NCBI RefSeq assembly: GCF_002776525.5
Contig: NC_045441.1
Span: 86,560,101-86,624,100 of the forward strand
Reading direction: 5' to 3'
DNA: 64,000 bases
From: Piliocolobus tephrosceles
Lineage: Eukaryota; Chordata; Mammalia; Primates; Cercopithecidae
Shown here: positions 47,420 to 61,000 of the stretch, in pieces
How the letters are laid out: each line of letters opens with the position of its first letter
Position numbering within the stretch: position 1 is the stretch's first letter
Notes under the pieces: generated by a model
What the model was told of the DNA's origin: nothing
Seen by the model: only the letters and a program-made list of their open reading frames with translations
Databases searched by the model: none
Program-made: the position numbers and the translations under genes

Positions 47420-47583
47420 CAATTAAAACCTATTCACTGTGCCTTCATCAAAAATGAGGTAGACTTTGGGAAAACTACTAAGGGAACCAGTGGAAAAGAG
47501 TCTTCTCTGAATACTTTACTAATGGATCATTTCCAATGAATGAGATTTTCAAATTTTAACATATATTAAGAAGGATTACCCCC

Positions 47584-48056
47584 GTATTAGTTTTCTATTG
47601 CTCTTGTAACAAATTGCCACAGACACGGTAGCTTACAACGACAGAAATTTATCTTACAGTTCTAGAGGTCAGAAGTTTGAAACAGGTCTTACTGAACTAA
47701 AAGTCAAGGTCATCAGGTCCGTGTTCCTTTCTGGAGGCATTTTAGGTTAAGATGTTTCTTTGCCATTTTCAGCTTCTTGATGCTGCCAACATCTCTTGGA
47801 TTGTAGCCTCCTTTCATCATCATCAAAGTTAGTAATGGGAGGCCATGTTCTTCTCACATCTTATCACTCTGACACTGGCTTTCCTGCCTCCTGCTTCCAA
47901 ATATAATCACACTTGTGACCTTCTATTCAGCAGTCAAATGATTAGCAATCTTACTTCCTGAAATCTTAATTCCCCTTTGCCATATAACACAATATATTCA
48001 CAGATTCCAAGGATTAAGATGAAGACATGTTTTGAGACTATTACCTTGTCTGCTAC
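47584..48056 (-). mobile_element. MLT1-type MaLR LTR, minus strand
   Basis: The plus strand starts GTATTAGTTTTCTATTGCTC and reads GACAGAAATTTATCTTACAG and GAGGTCAGAAGTTTGAAACA, ending near TTGTCTGCTACA. This is the reverse complement of an MLT1-like LTR (TGTAGYRG... start, ...ACTAATAC end). The divergence indicates an ancient insertion. Confidence 0.75.
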
Positions 48057-51000
48057 ATCATCACCTTAAAAAAATGGAAAATAGAAAATGGTAGTACAGA
48101 CAAATGGTCAAATCTCATCAAGATCTCAAACTGCTTAGGTCCACAATCTGGGCACTGCAAATTAGTGAATGATTCTGGAAGGTGCATAAGAACAAATATA
48201 AAAATCTTATATGACTTCTTGGATTTTCAGAAACAAAATGGAAGTATGGTTCTTAATCTAATGTCTGAAAATTGTATGATCTTAAGCGAATCTTATATAT
48301 ATGTAAATGTTTATGTTGCATCTGGAATTTCTCATATTCAAAATAATAGGTTATAACTAGATCTCTCATGTCATATCCAGAAGATACAGTATTGTCTTCT
48401 GAAAAGGGGTTTTTAATGAGGACATGAAATCAGGAGAGAAAGGTACATACCAGTTACTTGAAACAGAGCAGAATCTTACAACAAAACATGGCAATTAACA
48501 CTGTTACTTTTAGAGATGTGCAAATCTGACACTAATAGCACAGAAAATAGTGTAATTGTGAGCAAAGAGCTGTATTTTTTCTTAGAGTTTGCAGATAATA
48601 AAAGATAGCTTTAGACACATTTTGATCAAAGTAACTACATATTACTTTCAGTTTATTTTATAGAAATTATTTTTATTTGACTTAGCTATTCATTGTCAAG
48701 GGAAATAAATATTAATTGAAATAAAAATAGATAACTATATAAAAATAACTTTTTTTAGAGTTAAGAACAATTACATTGAAACATGATTAATAGGCCAGTG
48801 AAAGCAGTGGTCTTAATACAAAAATGTATTAATGACATGGAAAAGTGAAACAATCTCATATTTATGACATCTCAGATAATGCTAAATTAGGATTTATATT
48901 TTGTGTTGTGTCTCATATTTCAAAACTAAAATACAAATTTAATTCCAGTTACTTAAAGTAGAATACAAAATGATATAGTACAAAATGATATAAATTGATA
49001 AAGTACAAAAGTACTCTCCAATATCAAATATTGGAAATCATTTTTAAAATCATATTACTCAAATTTATCTTGTAAATACACACAGGCCTTTCTCTTTACC
49101 TTAAATAAAAATATATACATGTGATTCAAGTTTAATTTTGTGAGTGACGATTTTATAATAGGCTAGAAGGTGCTGAAATGCTAAAGAAGGCATCTTGTAC
49201 CTAGAAAAAGAAAAATAAACTCCAAGGAATATCAGATGGGGATAAGACAGAACTATAAAACAAATGAGAAAAAGACATTCCAAAAATTGTCAACTTGGAC
49301 ATATGTTTAATCCCTATAGTCTTTTTTTCTTTATTCATAAGATATATAAATTTCCCCTATTCATCAAATATATGGTTCTATAAAAAATGGACTGAAAGAT
49401 TCTAGGAGACTCAAATACCAACTGTAAAATGAAATTTGCTCAATGTTAAAAAGAGTAAGAACATTCTAGACAAAGGCTGAAGAAAAAAGACTCTCACAGA
49501 AAATGACTTAACTGACAGTGGGGTGGGAGGCATTGCTGGATGGAATCAGGGACAGTTATAGGTGAAAAGATGTTCTCTTACTGGGAATTTGAGACTGGAG
49601 GAATTAGCCAAAAAATGTAAAGAATCATTAGTGTAATTTAGGCCTGGGATTATTGGGAAATATATGGTATGTTTTCACAAAGGACCACATAGAACGATGA
49701 GGTTTCAACAGGGCTGATACTGAGGTAGAAACAGCTTGAAAAGGAAACCGGGAGATAGACAAATTGTCATCTGTGGCTAAAACGTGGACTAATACATAGT
49801 GATATTCAGTAATATGTTGCCCATCTTTATTTTACACAGCTACATACAGTTTGTACCACCAAATGACTGGAATTAAAAAGATTATATATTCAATCTGCCC
49901 AAGAACCTTTTAACTAAGTTATTTTCTGCTAGGAAGGCTGTAGCAATACCTGATAATTTAAAGATGATTCAGATCTAATCAGGGAAAATTCTAAATAAAA
50001 AATACGTATTGGGTTTCCACCTTGTTAATGGATTATATTAGATATCGGAGAAAGGAAAGAGCACTATAACAGAGTAGCAAGAAAATTTTTATGTCAAGTT
50101 TTACATAGCTCAGTATCTCTTATGTGATGAACATTTAATAAATGTTAGTTATCATCATCATTATTCTCATTACTACATAACAAATCAGAAAACTTAGATG
50201 TTAGTTTAGTCCTACTACTTACTAGATATGATTCCTTCTTCAAGTTTTTTAACCTCTTTTAGATCTCAGTTTCCATATTTATTAATTTAAAAAAAACTGT
50301 TAAACACTTATTGGACAGAATTGCTGTGAAAAGAAATTGAGATAATATAGCTCTATACATATACATATAAATGTATATGAATGCTTTTTGTAAACACAAA
50401 AAAATAATAAAAATTTGTAGGCCTAAATCAAAGACTTGTCTTTCCCAAGATTATAAGCAAAAAAATTGGAGATATAATGCATATACAAGGGCTATAAGAA
50501 TGCATACAATATGCATATGATATGGTGGGTGCATGCAAAAGAGTTTTTTTTTTGTTTACAGAAATACATTAGTGAAGCATTATAATATAATATTAACATC
50601 AGTTGTCTCAATGGACTTGACAGAATGGATCAGAGTAGATAAAAGGAAACATTTACTAAAGGTTAAGTAAAGATACTGTGTATAAATGCTCCTTTTACAG
50701 AGCATATAAACAGTTGCATCCTTAATACTGTATTTAGTCACCCCCAGCCTCTACCCTGACCTTTTTAATAGATTCTGTTTAAAACCATATTAGGCTGTTA
50801 AAGCCCTACACACACTTCAGCACAATGGCATACGTTGATAAATAAAATAATAATTTGAAACATTGCAAAGAAAATGTCAAAAACTGCTTTTGGTTTTTAT
50901 CCAAGAGTATAATATTATGTATCCTTTGGAAGAGAAGAAATGTCTTACAATGGTATAAAAAATAATAAAATACATATATTTGGTTGAATATAGAAAAGAA

Positions 51001-51840
51001 CACAAAGAAATTAACATTAAATTTTAGGGAAACCACAAAAAATGATCAGATTATAGCATTATCTCCCTGGGGAAGCAAAAGAAACCTTGTGACTACTAAA
51101 ACTAGATGAGGTTAAATGAGAAAGAGTGGATACAATAAAATAATTCTAAACCTAAAGGAAAGAGGATAGATGACCTTTTACTTTTTTCTATAGCATTCTT
51201 GGACCCTAAACTGCTCTGAAACAGTAACATTTTTTTAATTAACTGTAAATAAATCAGAAACATATATATTCAAATTTTGCATTCTGAAAATGATCCTGAT
51301 CACCCTAATCAGGTGGGGAAAATTACTGTTAAATTCTAGATGTTTTCAGTTCACCAAGCCATGTACAAAGGTCATGTTTATAAGGATAGGTGTAGTTGAT
51401 TAAAAACAAAATGAAAAACAACAAATAAATGCAGTGAGGCATCTGAGGATGTGTCTCTCTAATAATAGTTTGTCTATGCCTTAACCAGTCATCTCCTTTG
51501 AGCAAAATATACCCTAGGTTGAGGGAAAGTACTTTTGACACAAAATGCTCCGCATTGATTTCCAGGATTCTGTTGTGGCCTTTCTTCAGCAGATTCCCGC
51601 TGGACTTAACAGGAAAACCACTTTGATACATAATTCAATGGAAACCCCAATATAACTTTTCAAACTTACAACTGACAACTGGGAAGATGAAGAATGACAT
51701 TCCATCTTTCTTCCTGGAATTTCAAGCACAATGAATAAAATTTTTCAGTCCAAAGGGCATACTCTGCATCAGTAGCCATATCACTGGGAGAAACAAACCA
51801 AGAATGATCCAAGTATTTTTCCCCCACCATTACCTCTTTT
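48057..51840. other. AT-rich region without recognised gene
   Basis: 3.8 kb with no convincing coding potential, RNA gene or nameable repeat by eye. Short open stretches (49101-49283, 50806-51036, 51329-51631, all minus) have low-complexity composition and no motif. Confidence 0.4.
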
Positions 51841-52075
51841 TACTTATTATTATTATTAATGTGTTCTATGTATTTTTTTAATTTTATAGATTTAGAGGAT
51901 AAAAGTGCAGTTTTGATACATGGATTTACTGCGTAGTGGTAAAGATTCAGCTTCTAGATTAATCATCACTACAATAGTGTACATTGTCTCATTAGGCAAT
52001 TTCTCACCCTCACCTACTCTCTCACCTTTCCAAGTCTCCAATGTTTATGTTTCCACTCTCTATGTCCCTCAGATA
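51841..52075 (-). mobile_element. L1 3' UTR fragment, minus strand
   Basis: ATTTAGAGGATAAAAGTGCAG, GTGTACATTGTCTCATTAGG, CAAGTCTCCAATGTTTATG and TCCACTCTCTATGTCC match the reverse complement of an old L1 3' region. It begins after a TTATTATTATTATTAA stretch that may be the decayed tail. Confidence 0.75.
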
Positions 52076-52282
52076 GCAAAAGAATCGGGGCATAGGTACA
52101 GCTAGTATTGGCTTTTCATCACATTCTCCACCTCAAAAGAAAATATTCTCTCTGGATATTAAGATTAAGCCCTTTTGTGTCACAAAAGGCGATATGATGA
52201 TGTTTCTTGAAGCAATTTTTAGTGTCTATGTAATGTGACCTGATTTGATACTTTATCTTGAAGTAAAAACAAACAAAAAAAA

Positions 52283-52310
52283 ACCAACAACAACAACAAC
52301 AACAACAAAA
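52283..52310. repeat. (CAA)n microsatellite
   Basis: Seven consecutive CAA units after AAACC, preceded by A-rich sequence. Confidence 0.85.
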
Positions 52311-52997
52311 CCCAATATGTTTTTCCGGCACATTTTTATGACACTTAGTTACAGATTTCCCTTAAAAAAATCATAATTTACCTTCACAAAAGGATTTAGA
52401 TACCATTTCTTTAGTAAAAATGCACAAATCACTATTTCCAAAGCAGCACTGTTATAAATTTCATAATGCCTATATTTCTAAGTTTCAAAATACCTAATTA
52501 CAATAAAATGCTATATTTTTATCATCTTATAGTATTACTCTCTCCAATGTACACATTTAATAAAATTTATTCAAATCTTGATTACTCTGAAATTTGTAAA
52601 AAAAAAAAAAAACTTTGTAGTTTCTCTGGGGATTGCTGATAGCTTCGTTACAACGTGTTACCTGAGATAAAATGAAATCTGGGAGAGATTTATGTTGATT
52701 ATACCTGAAGTTTGTTTGATAAACTTCTCAATTCTAAAATAACTGAACCTATTTCATGATTAAGAAGGATATCAGGGTTATGAATCTTGTCAATTGTTCA
52801 ATTATTTTATATTTTTGAAACTAAAATGTTTACAAACAAAATTATTTCAAAACATGTTAAGTAATGTTATTTGCTAACAGTCTCTTAAGTTTAATCTGGT
52901 GCTTATGTTGAAATACATACTAAGAATGTTTTATATATTTATGTGTGCATTATAATATACAACATCTATAATAGATACAACTTGTGACATAAACATA

Positions 52998-53074
52998 AAT
53001 ATATGTTTATTAACATAAACATATTTATACAATATATGTTTATTAACATAAACATATTTATACAATATATGTTT
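52998..53074. repeat. 33-bp perfect tandem repeat, 2.3 copies
   Basis: Copies at 52998-53030 and 53031-53063 are identical, with a partial third to 53074. Each unit contains TATGTTTAT and ATAAACATA, so it is also an inverted repeat with 9-bp arms. Confidence 0.95.
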
Positions 53075-54973
53075 TAAACCATTCACCAATGGTTCAAAAA
53101 TGCAAGAATCTTTGATAATTGGTTATACTTTTAGGCTTTGGAGATGTAATTAATTACAGGTTTGAGCTGATATCACACACTTCCATATGTTTAACTTTCC
53201 ATTTTTTGATCAGTCAACTCTAGCTTTAAAAATATGAAATCAGAGACACTTAAAATTTTTCCTTTTACTGCATTTTCCAATTTACAGAGAAATATTAATC
53301 CAACTCAAGTCACAGTTCACAAGGGTGCTTTTTTAAAAAAGGAGAAAGGGTTTATAATGTTTGGAAATGTCATAGTTTTATGTCCAATATTTTATTTTAC
53401 TTACCAACCTTAGTCCAGCACAAACTTACTAGAGTCATGTTAAATCAATGATTTTCAACTAATTGAATTCCAAGTGTGCAAAAAATAAGAACTGATAATA
53501 GTGAGGATCATATTTTGGTATCTTCCCCTCTCATATAGGCCCACTGGGGGAAAGCTATAAAAATAAACAGTGGTCTGTTCAAAAGGTAGGAGCACAAACA
53601 TGACTGGCTCTGTGGTATTATTTCCTGAATGGCCCAAGTTATGTTTTGAAGAGTATTTTTCTAGGCTAAATTACAGAATCATAGAATCATGAATTTTTAG
53701 AACTAGAGAAAGTTTTAGTGACATTTAGACATTTAGGGTGACATTTAGTAAACTTTCCTTTGAATGTTTAAAATAATATGCAAAAGAGTGAATGTAGCTT
53801 CTTAAGAACCTCCTGTCCTTGAATTTGGCTTTCTATACTTATTAGGAAGTTGGGGAAAATGCACCTTATAACTTCACCATGCTGTGTTTTGGCTTAGTGA
53901 TGATAAAGTTGGTTTCTGTAGGATTATATTCAAGGAGGTTTGTCATGGATATAAAAAGATTTCATTGGCATAGTTATCTAACCATACAACATAACAGAAA
54001 CCCAGAAAATATTACCAGGATAAATTTTCAGTTTGTGAGAAGGCATGCTACCAACTAAAATCTGCATCATGTAGCAGGAAATTTTAGCCTAGTTCATCAT
54101 CTCTAAAGTTAGATTACAGTATATTAAGAGATTATAATTTGGGGCTAAAGTTTATGAGTTATACTTCTGTAACTTATATGAAACCTAGTATTGTACTTAG
54201 TAGGAAACTATTATTTATATATTTTTAGATTTTTAAATATTTTGGGTGATACCTGTTTCAAAAACAAAACAAAACAAAATAATCCTTTTAGAGAATCAGA
54301 GGGATATCCACAGCTTGTCATTTATTTTATTAAAATTATTAGGGAACAACACTTAATTATGTTTAAAGTAGATTATCTCATTTATGTCTCAGAGAAATCA
54401 ACTTTATAAGTGAGGAGAGGAGACCTGTTAAGAGAGGTCTAATCATTCATTTCAAAGGAAGGGTAATAATTATTGGAAAAGTTATTTTAAATAACCAAAT
54501 AAAGTCATTCTAATTCTTGTATCAAAGGGAAAATATTAAACTGAAATATCTCATGTAATTCTAATCAAAGAGGAAAACAAAACAAAATCATTTTTCTCAG
54601 ATATCTTTCCTTCACCCTTACTCAGGATTTCTTCATATTAAAAAAAGAAAACAACAATATGGAATTCCCTAGAATAAAATCAATGCCTGCAAAGCATGCT
54701 TCTTCGAATGGGATTGACTCAGTTCCTCTTCAGTATGCACTCCTCTCAATCTACCCCTGAGCTTAGTGTGTAAGTAGTCATGATGATAACTCATGGAGAG
54801 AGACGTGTTTGCATAGTCTGTGGATACATCCGTGTCTCTATATTCCCTGTAATGTTACCACTTTGTACATTTTCCCTACTCTAACATTTAACCACACACA
54901 GATCTGATAAATCATTTCAAAGTGCTCAACTTTTTACAATTTCTACTCTTTATATGATGAGCTTTTGTTTTTC

Positions 54974-55286
54974 TTTTTTTTTTTTTTTTTTTTTTTTGAG
55001 ATGGTGAGACGGAGTCTTGCTCTGTTGCCCAGGCTGGGGTGCAGTGGCGGGATCTCAGCTCACTGCAAGCTCAGCCTCCCGGGTTCACGCCATTCTTCTG
55101 CCTCAGCCTCCCGAGTAGCTGGGACTACAGGCGCCTGCCACCTCGCCCGGCTAGTTTTTTTGTATTTTTTAGTAGAGATGGGGTTTCACCGTGTTAGCCA
55201 GAGGTCTCTATCTCCTGACCTTGTGATCCGCCCGTCTTGGCCTCCCAAAGTGCTGGGATTACAGGCTTGAGCCACCGCGCCCGGCC
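54974..55286 (-). mobile_element. Full-length AluY-type element, minus strand, with target-site duplication
   Basis: A T run, GAGACGGAGTCTTGCTCTG, CACTGCAAGCTCAGCCTCCC and the terminal GCCACCGCGCCCGGCC define a complete reverse Alu. The flanking 16-bp duplication TGAGCTTTTG(T/C)TTTTC is at 54958-54973 and 55288-55303. CACCTCGCCCGGCTAGTTTT and CAGGCTTGAGCCACCGCG are variants I associate with Old World monkey AluYR elements. A small internal deletion is visible at CAGAGGTCTCTATCTCC. Confidence 0.93.
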
Positions 55287-55303
55287 CTGAGCTTTTGCTT
55301 TTC

Positions 55304-57400
55304 AAGCATTCTATTAAACAGTTACTATTTCACTCTGAAATTCGTTTTATGTAAACTGAGAACCACAAAAACAACTTTTAACTTATAGACTGGCACAATT
55401 TTAAACTACACTTACCAACAGTTCATATTAAAAATCCATTTTCTTTATTTTCTCTTTCATTCAGATTTTTCTCCAATGTTATGGGAGTTTTGAAGGTCAC
55501 TGGATACCTTTATCTTTATTAGGTGTCATGGATATTTCATTAGAAAAATTAAGCGCTCCACTGAAAATAAATCAAAATACTGGGTGGGCTTGTGAGGTTC
55601 CAAAATTAATGTTAAGTCATATTTAGCTGCCAAAATTGATATAACTTACCCACTTGCATTTCCAAAGAAATTTTCAATTATTTGAAGATGACTTTTAAAA
55701 GTAGACCAGAACATGACTGCCCTCTACATTTAGCAATTTTTAAGTGTTGTGTTCCTTTTGGCTATTTTTTAACTTGGCTGGATAAAAATTGCAGCTAGCA
55801 TAGCAGAACATTAAAGAGATGTTAATAATCTAATGTAAGAATTGATTCCATCTGAGCCCACTGCTACTATAGTATGTAAATTTCATTCTATGCCTTAAGG
55901 TTAATGTGTAACTCATGAACAGTAATCAACAAAAAAGACTCAAATTTTAAGAAGTAATTGTTATATCTCAACATTATATTTAATGAACTATATTTTACTA
56001 AGTAAATTAACAACATTCTTAATCTGCATTCATTATATCCAATTATCCAATACATCTTGTAAAGGTTTCCATTATAATGGTTACAATGCTTTCATACAAA
56101 GAGGGAGAAAAGGAAGAAGCAAGAAGAATGTAAAATTTTATAAGACAAAATTTTGCTTGTTGTTTAAATAACCCTTTATCTCAACTCCAAAATTGTTAGA
56201 TTTTATACATTTGCTAACATATTCAATTTTATTTTAGCAAGTTTTAACCGTGCTTTCAAAAGGCAGCCGATAGCCTATTTCTTAGCAAAAACTCTTTCTG
56301 TTTTTTACCCAATAGTGTGACTCACTCTTCTGTGCTATGTGTGACACAATACATTTTCAGCTGGCAATCACATCTTGTTGTTTTGTAATTTTAAGTATTT
56401 ATGCCAGCCTTTCCTCTTAGAATGAATTTGTAAGCAAAAGGTTACTTTTGTCTCACCTTTTCATGGTCTCTTCTTGACACTCTTTGTTAATACAGAAGAT
56501 GAACTAGAATATAAGTCTCCACTAACAGAAGTTGCATTAGAACAGGACTTTAAGCGTTTGTTCATCCATGTGTCATGATTACCTAGAAGAGTATATGGCA
56601 TATAGGAAACAATGAAAGTGTTCATTGTATAGATAAGATTTTATTGAATTAATCAAATTAATTTCCTAACGTATCTAATCATGAAAATTATTATTTGCCT
56701 TTGTATTAGTTACTCTGAATTTCATGCTGTATATTTTACAACTTTGACAAGTTTATACCTCAATACACATTTTAGCCATCAAGATAACAGAAAGACTCAT
56801 CTGCGTGGTCAAATTGTAGCCCTGCCTGCCCTTCTGATGCAATTACCATCTAACACATGTGCATTAGAACTTCCAGGCCTGGACCTCTCATCAGAAGCTT
56901 TAAGCAAACTGTCTGAATCTTAGCACTGAAAATGGGGTGGAAACATTGCTGTACAGTCTCACTCATGATATTTCTGGCACTCTTTAGGTCATTTCATGCC
57001 AAATAATTGCAAGAGACCACATTAGATTTCAGAAATACTGTCTCCTGCCAGAAACAGGAAGATAAGTGAACATGATGAAACTCTCACAGGTTAGCAATAA
57101 TTGCAACAACATATTTTCAAGCCCTCTGTTTGCCAATCTCCTGTTTCCAGTCTTTAATTTTAATTGCTCCATTCACATTTAATTAAATGTGAACTAGTAA
57201 AATTTAACTTGTTATTTATTTTTGAAAGCACTGGACTGTGAAAATCAAGAGACCCAGATTCATATACCAACTGAATCATTAACAATCTGTGTGTCTTTGG
57301 CAAGTCACCTCTGTTTTCTTATTCTTAGGATCCTAAACTGAGAAAACAGGAGATGGATTGTATAATGTTTGAAGTCCCTTCAGGCTCTAAAATTCTAAGT
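55304..57400. other. AT-rich region without recognised gene
   Basis: No clear exon or repeat. The open stretch 56681-56923 (80 codons, plus) has no recognised motif and is likely chance. Confidence 0.4.
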
Positions 57401-57408
57401 TTTCTTTT

Positions 57409-58030
57409 TGTTTTTTTTTTTTTTTTTTTTTTTTTTTTGAGACAGGGTCTTGTTCTGTCACCCAGTCTACAGTGCAGTGGTGGGATCATGGTTCTCTGCA
57501 GTCTCCATCCTCCCACTTCAGCCCCCGAGTAGCTGGCACCAGAGATGTGTGCCAGGATACCATGCCAGGCTAATTGTTTTTTTTTTTTTTTTTTTTTTTT
57601 TTGGTGTGGGGACGGAGTCTCGCTCTGTCGCCAGGCTGGTGTGCAGTGGCGAGATCTTGGCTCACTGCAATCTCTACCTCCCGGCTTCAAGCGATTCTCC
57701 TGCCTCAGCCTCCTGAGTAGCTGGGACTACAGGCATGAGCCACCATACCCAGCGAATTTGTGGATTTTTAGTAGAGACGGGGTTTCATCATGTTGTCCAG
57801 GGTGGTCTCAATCTCCTGACCTCGTGATCTGCCCACCTCAGCCTCCCAAAGTGCTGCGATTACAGACGTGAGCCACCTTGCCCTGCCGCCGTGCTAACTT
57901 CTAAAAATTTGTGTAGAGATGGGGTCTCACTCTATTGCCCAGGCTGATCTCAACCTCCTGGGCTCAAGCAGTCCTCCTGCCTTGGCCTCCCAAAGTGCTA
58001 GGATTGAAGGTCTGAACCACCATACTCAGA
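57409..58030 (-). mobile_element. Old Alu interrupted by another Alu, both minus strand
   Basis: The outer, older Alu covers 57409-57578 (AGACAGGGTCTTGTTCTGTC ... CATGCCAGGCTAATTG) and 57892-58030 (AATTTGTGTAGAGATGGGGT ... CCTCCCAAAGTGCTAGGATT). The inner Alu sits between them. Confidence 0.88.
57579..57891 (-). mobile_element. Inner Alu nested in the older Alu
   Basis: The T run at about 57578-57602 is followed by GGACGGAGTCTCGCTCTGTC, CTGGGACTACAGGCATGAGC, TAGTAGAGACGGGGTTTCAT and CCCAAAGTGCTGCGATTACAG. GCTAATTG/GCTAACTT at the two junctions is the probable target-site duplication. Confidence 0.85.
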
Positions 58031-61000
58031 CCAAGATTCTTTTAATTTATCCCCAGACACTGGTGTTCCCAAATTTTCATTCATATCATTGTACTTCTTT
58101 ATATTTCCTTAGTGTTGAAGACCCTCCACCCTATCTCTGCCTTTTCAAATCATGATGAATTTGCAAGGCTAAGTCTACTTCAGATTTTTAACAGGAAACC
58201 TTCCCTTATTGCTCATCTTCTCATTGATTTTCCCTCTCTCTGATCTCTTACATCATTCAGTGGGGAGTACAATATAGCCATATTAATATACTATTTTGTC
58301 AAATATGTTTTTAATATTCAACTACAGTTATGCATATGTTAGTCTTATGTTTCTAAGCAGATTGGCATCTTCTTATAAGAGAGATAAGAGCTAACAGCTC
58401 TGACATTTAGTAATGTTCCAAGTATTTGTGAACTTTAAAAAAAAATTAAGAAGCACTTCCTTGACTGCTTGCTTACTTGATTTTAGAAGAAAACAAAGTT
58501 TGTACAATTAATTACACAAATAGATTTTATGTTTTTGCATAAAATGTTAAGCTATGAATACATTTTCCGTTCTATTGGTAGTGTTGCTGTTTGCAAAGTC
58601 TTTTACTCTCTGATCCATGTATCTTTGATGTTCCTGAGAATCAGTTTGTCTATGGAGTCAAAAAAGGCCTTTGGTTAAACCTCTGTGTGTGTTCAAGTAG
58701 TGAGAGAAGATACCATTCCAGATGATTGACTTCAACTAAAACATTTTCCTGCATGGTCTAAGGAATAAAACAGAATTCTGATTAAAGAAAACCAAGTTTT
58801 AGTACCAACTTTGTCAGGAAATCCCTGGATAACAGAAATAATAAGTTAATATGTCTGTACTCAGTTTTCCTATTACATATATAATCCAGTGTTATTCTCC
58901 TGATTAGTTTAACAGATCAGATATACATAAAGTGAGAAAATGTTTGAAAAACTTTGAAATATATAAACAACATACAAATGTTAGGATATTACTATTTTCA
59001 GTTTGTTTCTTCTCCATCATCAATTTATGCCTTTCTTAACAATTACATTTATTGGGATTCTGTTTGAATTTGGGAGTAAAACTCCAACAGAAAACTGATA
59101 CGTGAAGCTGGACTCTGCTTTCTGCAGCAAATTGAAATAGCCAGAAGCAATGGATGTGAGATCCATCTAAATTGCTAGTGTGGGAAATAACTTACATTTA
59201 TAAAAAATATTTTTTTCCTATTTTCTGATAAAGAAATTTCCTATACAAAATATATTTAGTATAGTTTACTTTTTATTTGTGGCACATAAAACATTTGACT
59301 TCTGCGATGAATATATTTGCTGAAAATTGTGTCCGGAGATTGAGCCAATGGTTAATTCCTGTTCTTCTTCCTGAGTTCCTTGGTGGCACAGGAAACTGTT
59401 AAAACATGTTGGAATGTTCATTAGTGTGTGTTGCATTAATATTGAAGTTCTCTATTAAGCTAAACTAATTTACAAGGAAACACTAAAACCTTTTAGAAGA
59501 CTATAATTATACAGTTTTCTGATATACAACAAATGTCAACAGATAACAAATGAATTTTCTGGGTTTTCTCCTGAGAAACTGTATGATTTCTTCTAATTTA
59601 TTCATTTTTAATAAGATTTGTTTTACATGGTTAAATTCTTATTTCTTTTTATATCCTTTTCTGCTTTTTTTCTTTTGGTTTATTAATTACATATATTAAA
59701 GGCTAATTAAAGTTACATTTATTATACTATTTAATCTTTATAATAAATCTATGAGGTAGGTAACATTACTACCTTTATTTAAATAAAGACAAAATTAAGT
59801 TTTAGAAATATGAAATAACCCATCTAAGTCCATAGCCAGTTAATGACTAAGTTTATAATAAAATCCAAGTCTTTCTGAATCTGAAGTAGATGCTCTTAAC
59901 CCTAATCCATTCTATCTTAGTCTCACTACCATTATATGGCTCGTTGGTTTTTAATTCCTATTCCTTGAAGAAATCCATAATCATTTATCTTTAGAAATAT
60001 TTTTTACATTTAACATTTGCAATCAGAATAAAAAGTTTAACTTTTCTTCCTACATTTGCCTTTATATAAATATTTAAGCTATATTACATAGTAATATATA
60101 TAAGATATTTTAACAGAAACAATTATAAAAAAATCATAGAATGAGCATTTATTATATATCACACCACTCTATATACAAAACACATAATATGTAAGCTAGA
60201 TTGGTTGGTTTTCAATACAAGACATTTATTTGTTTGTTTAACCAAAATTCTATTTCATTTAAGGTCACGAGAAACAAGGAAAGACTGAGATATGGTTACT
60301 ATCTGAGGAGACTAAGGAGAGATGATGACTAAATGCAGTATAGTATGCTGGATGGGATCATACAACAGAAGAAATGACATTAGTGCATAAACTGATAAAA
60401 GTCAAATAAAGTCTTTAGTTAACAGCATCTTAGTTTTGACTAAAGCACCATGGTACTCATTCTGCTATCATTAGGGAAAGCCGAATGGAAAGTGTACTTT
60501 CCTTCAACTATCTTTGCAAACATTTCATAAATTTTAAACTATTCAAAATAAAAAGTTTAAAGTAAAAAAAAGATTTATTGAGTATCAGTCTTGTGCTAAA
60601 CTGTGCTAAGGAGTAGTCAGGAGGCAAAAATCCTTCTGAAAGAAAGATAGCTCCTATTCTCAATGAGTTAATAGTCTAATTAGGTTAGTAATACAGACTG
60701 TAAACCTGTATGACCTTCGTGTCTATAAATATGAGCAGAGGGCAAATGGGCACATGAAAAAGAGAAAACCATCTCTACTTGGCTGAGAAAAAAGAGAATA
60801 CTTAGGGATTCAGGAATTACTTCACAAATGCATTATATTATCTTAATTTTCAGTGTGAGGCAATAAAAATGAATACTATCTATAGACGTATATCCTATAC
60901 GATTTTATGGATAATATAGAAACAAATTTGTATGTGACTAATCTTTAAAAAATTTAAATTTATATTTTTTAATATTTATTATATTATATAAAATAATTTT

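Larger units (their letters stand above)
52076..54957. other. AT-rich region without recognised gene
   Basis: Apart from the CAA run and a 33-bp tandem repeat I see no gene or identifiable transposon. Confidence 0.4.

Noticed and set aside
47288..47539. 83-codon open frame
   Set aside because: It covers the right end of a Tigger-type DNA transposon including its terminal repeat; chance frame.
51329..51631. 100-codon minus-strand open frame in apparently single-copy DNA
   Set aside because: No domain, signal or splice context recognised. Its length is compatible with chance in a 64-kb window.
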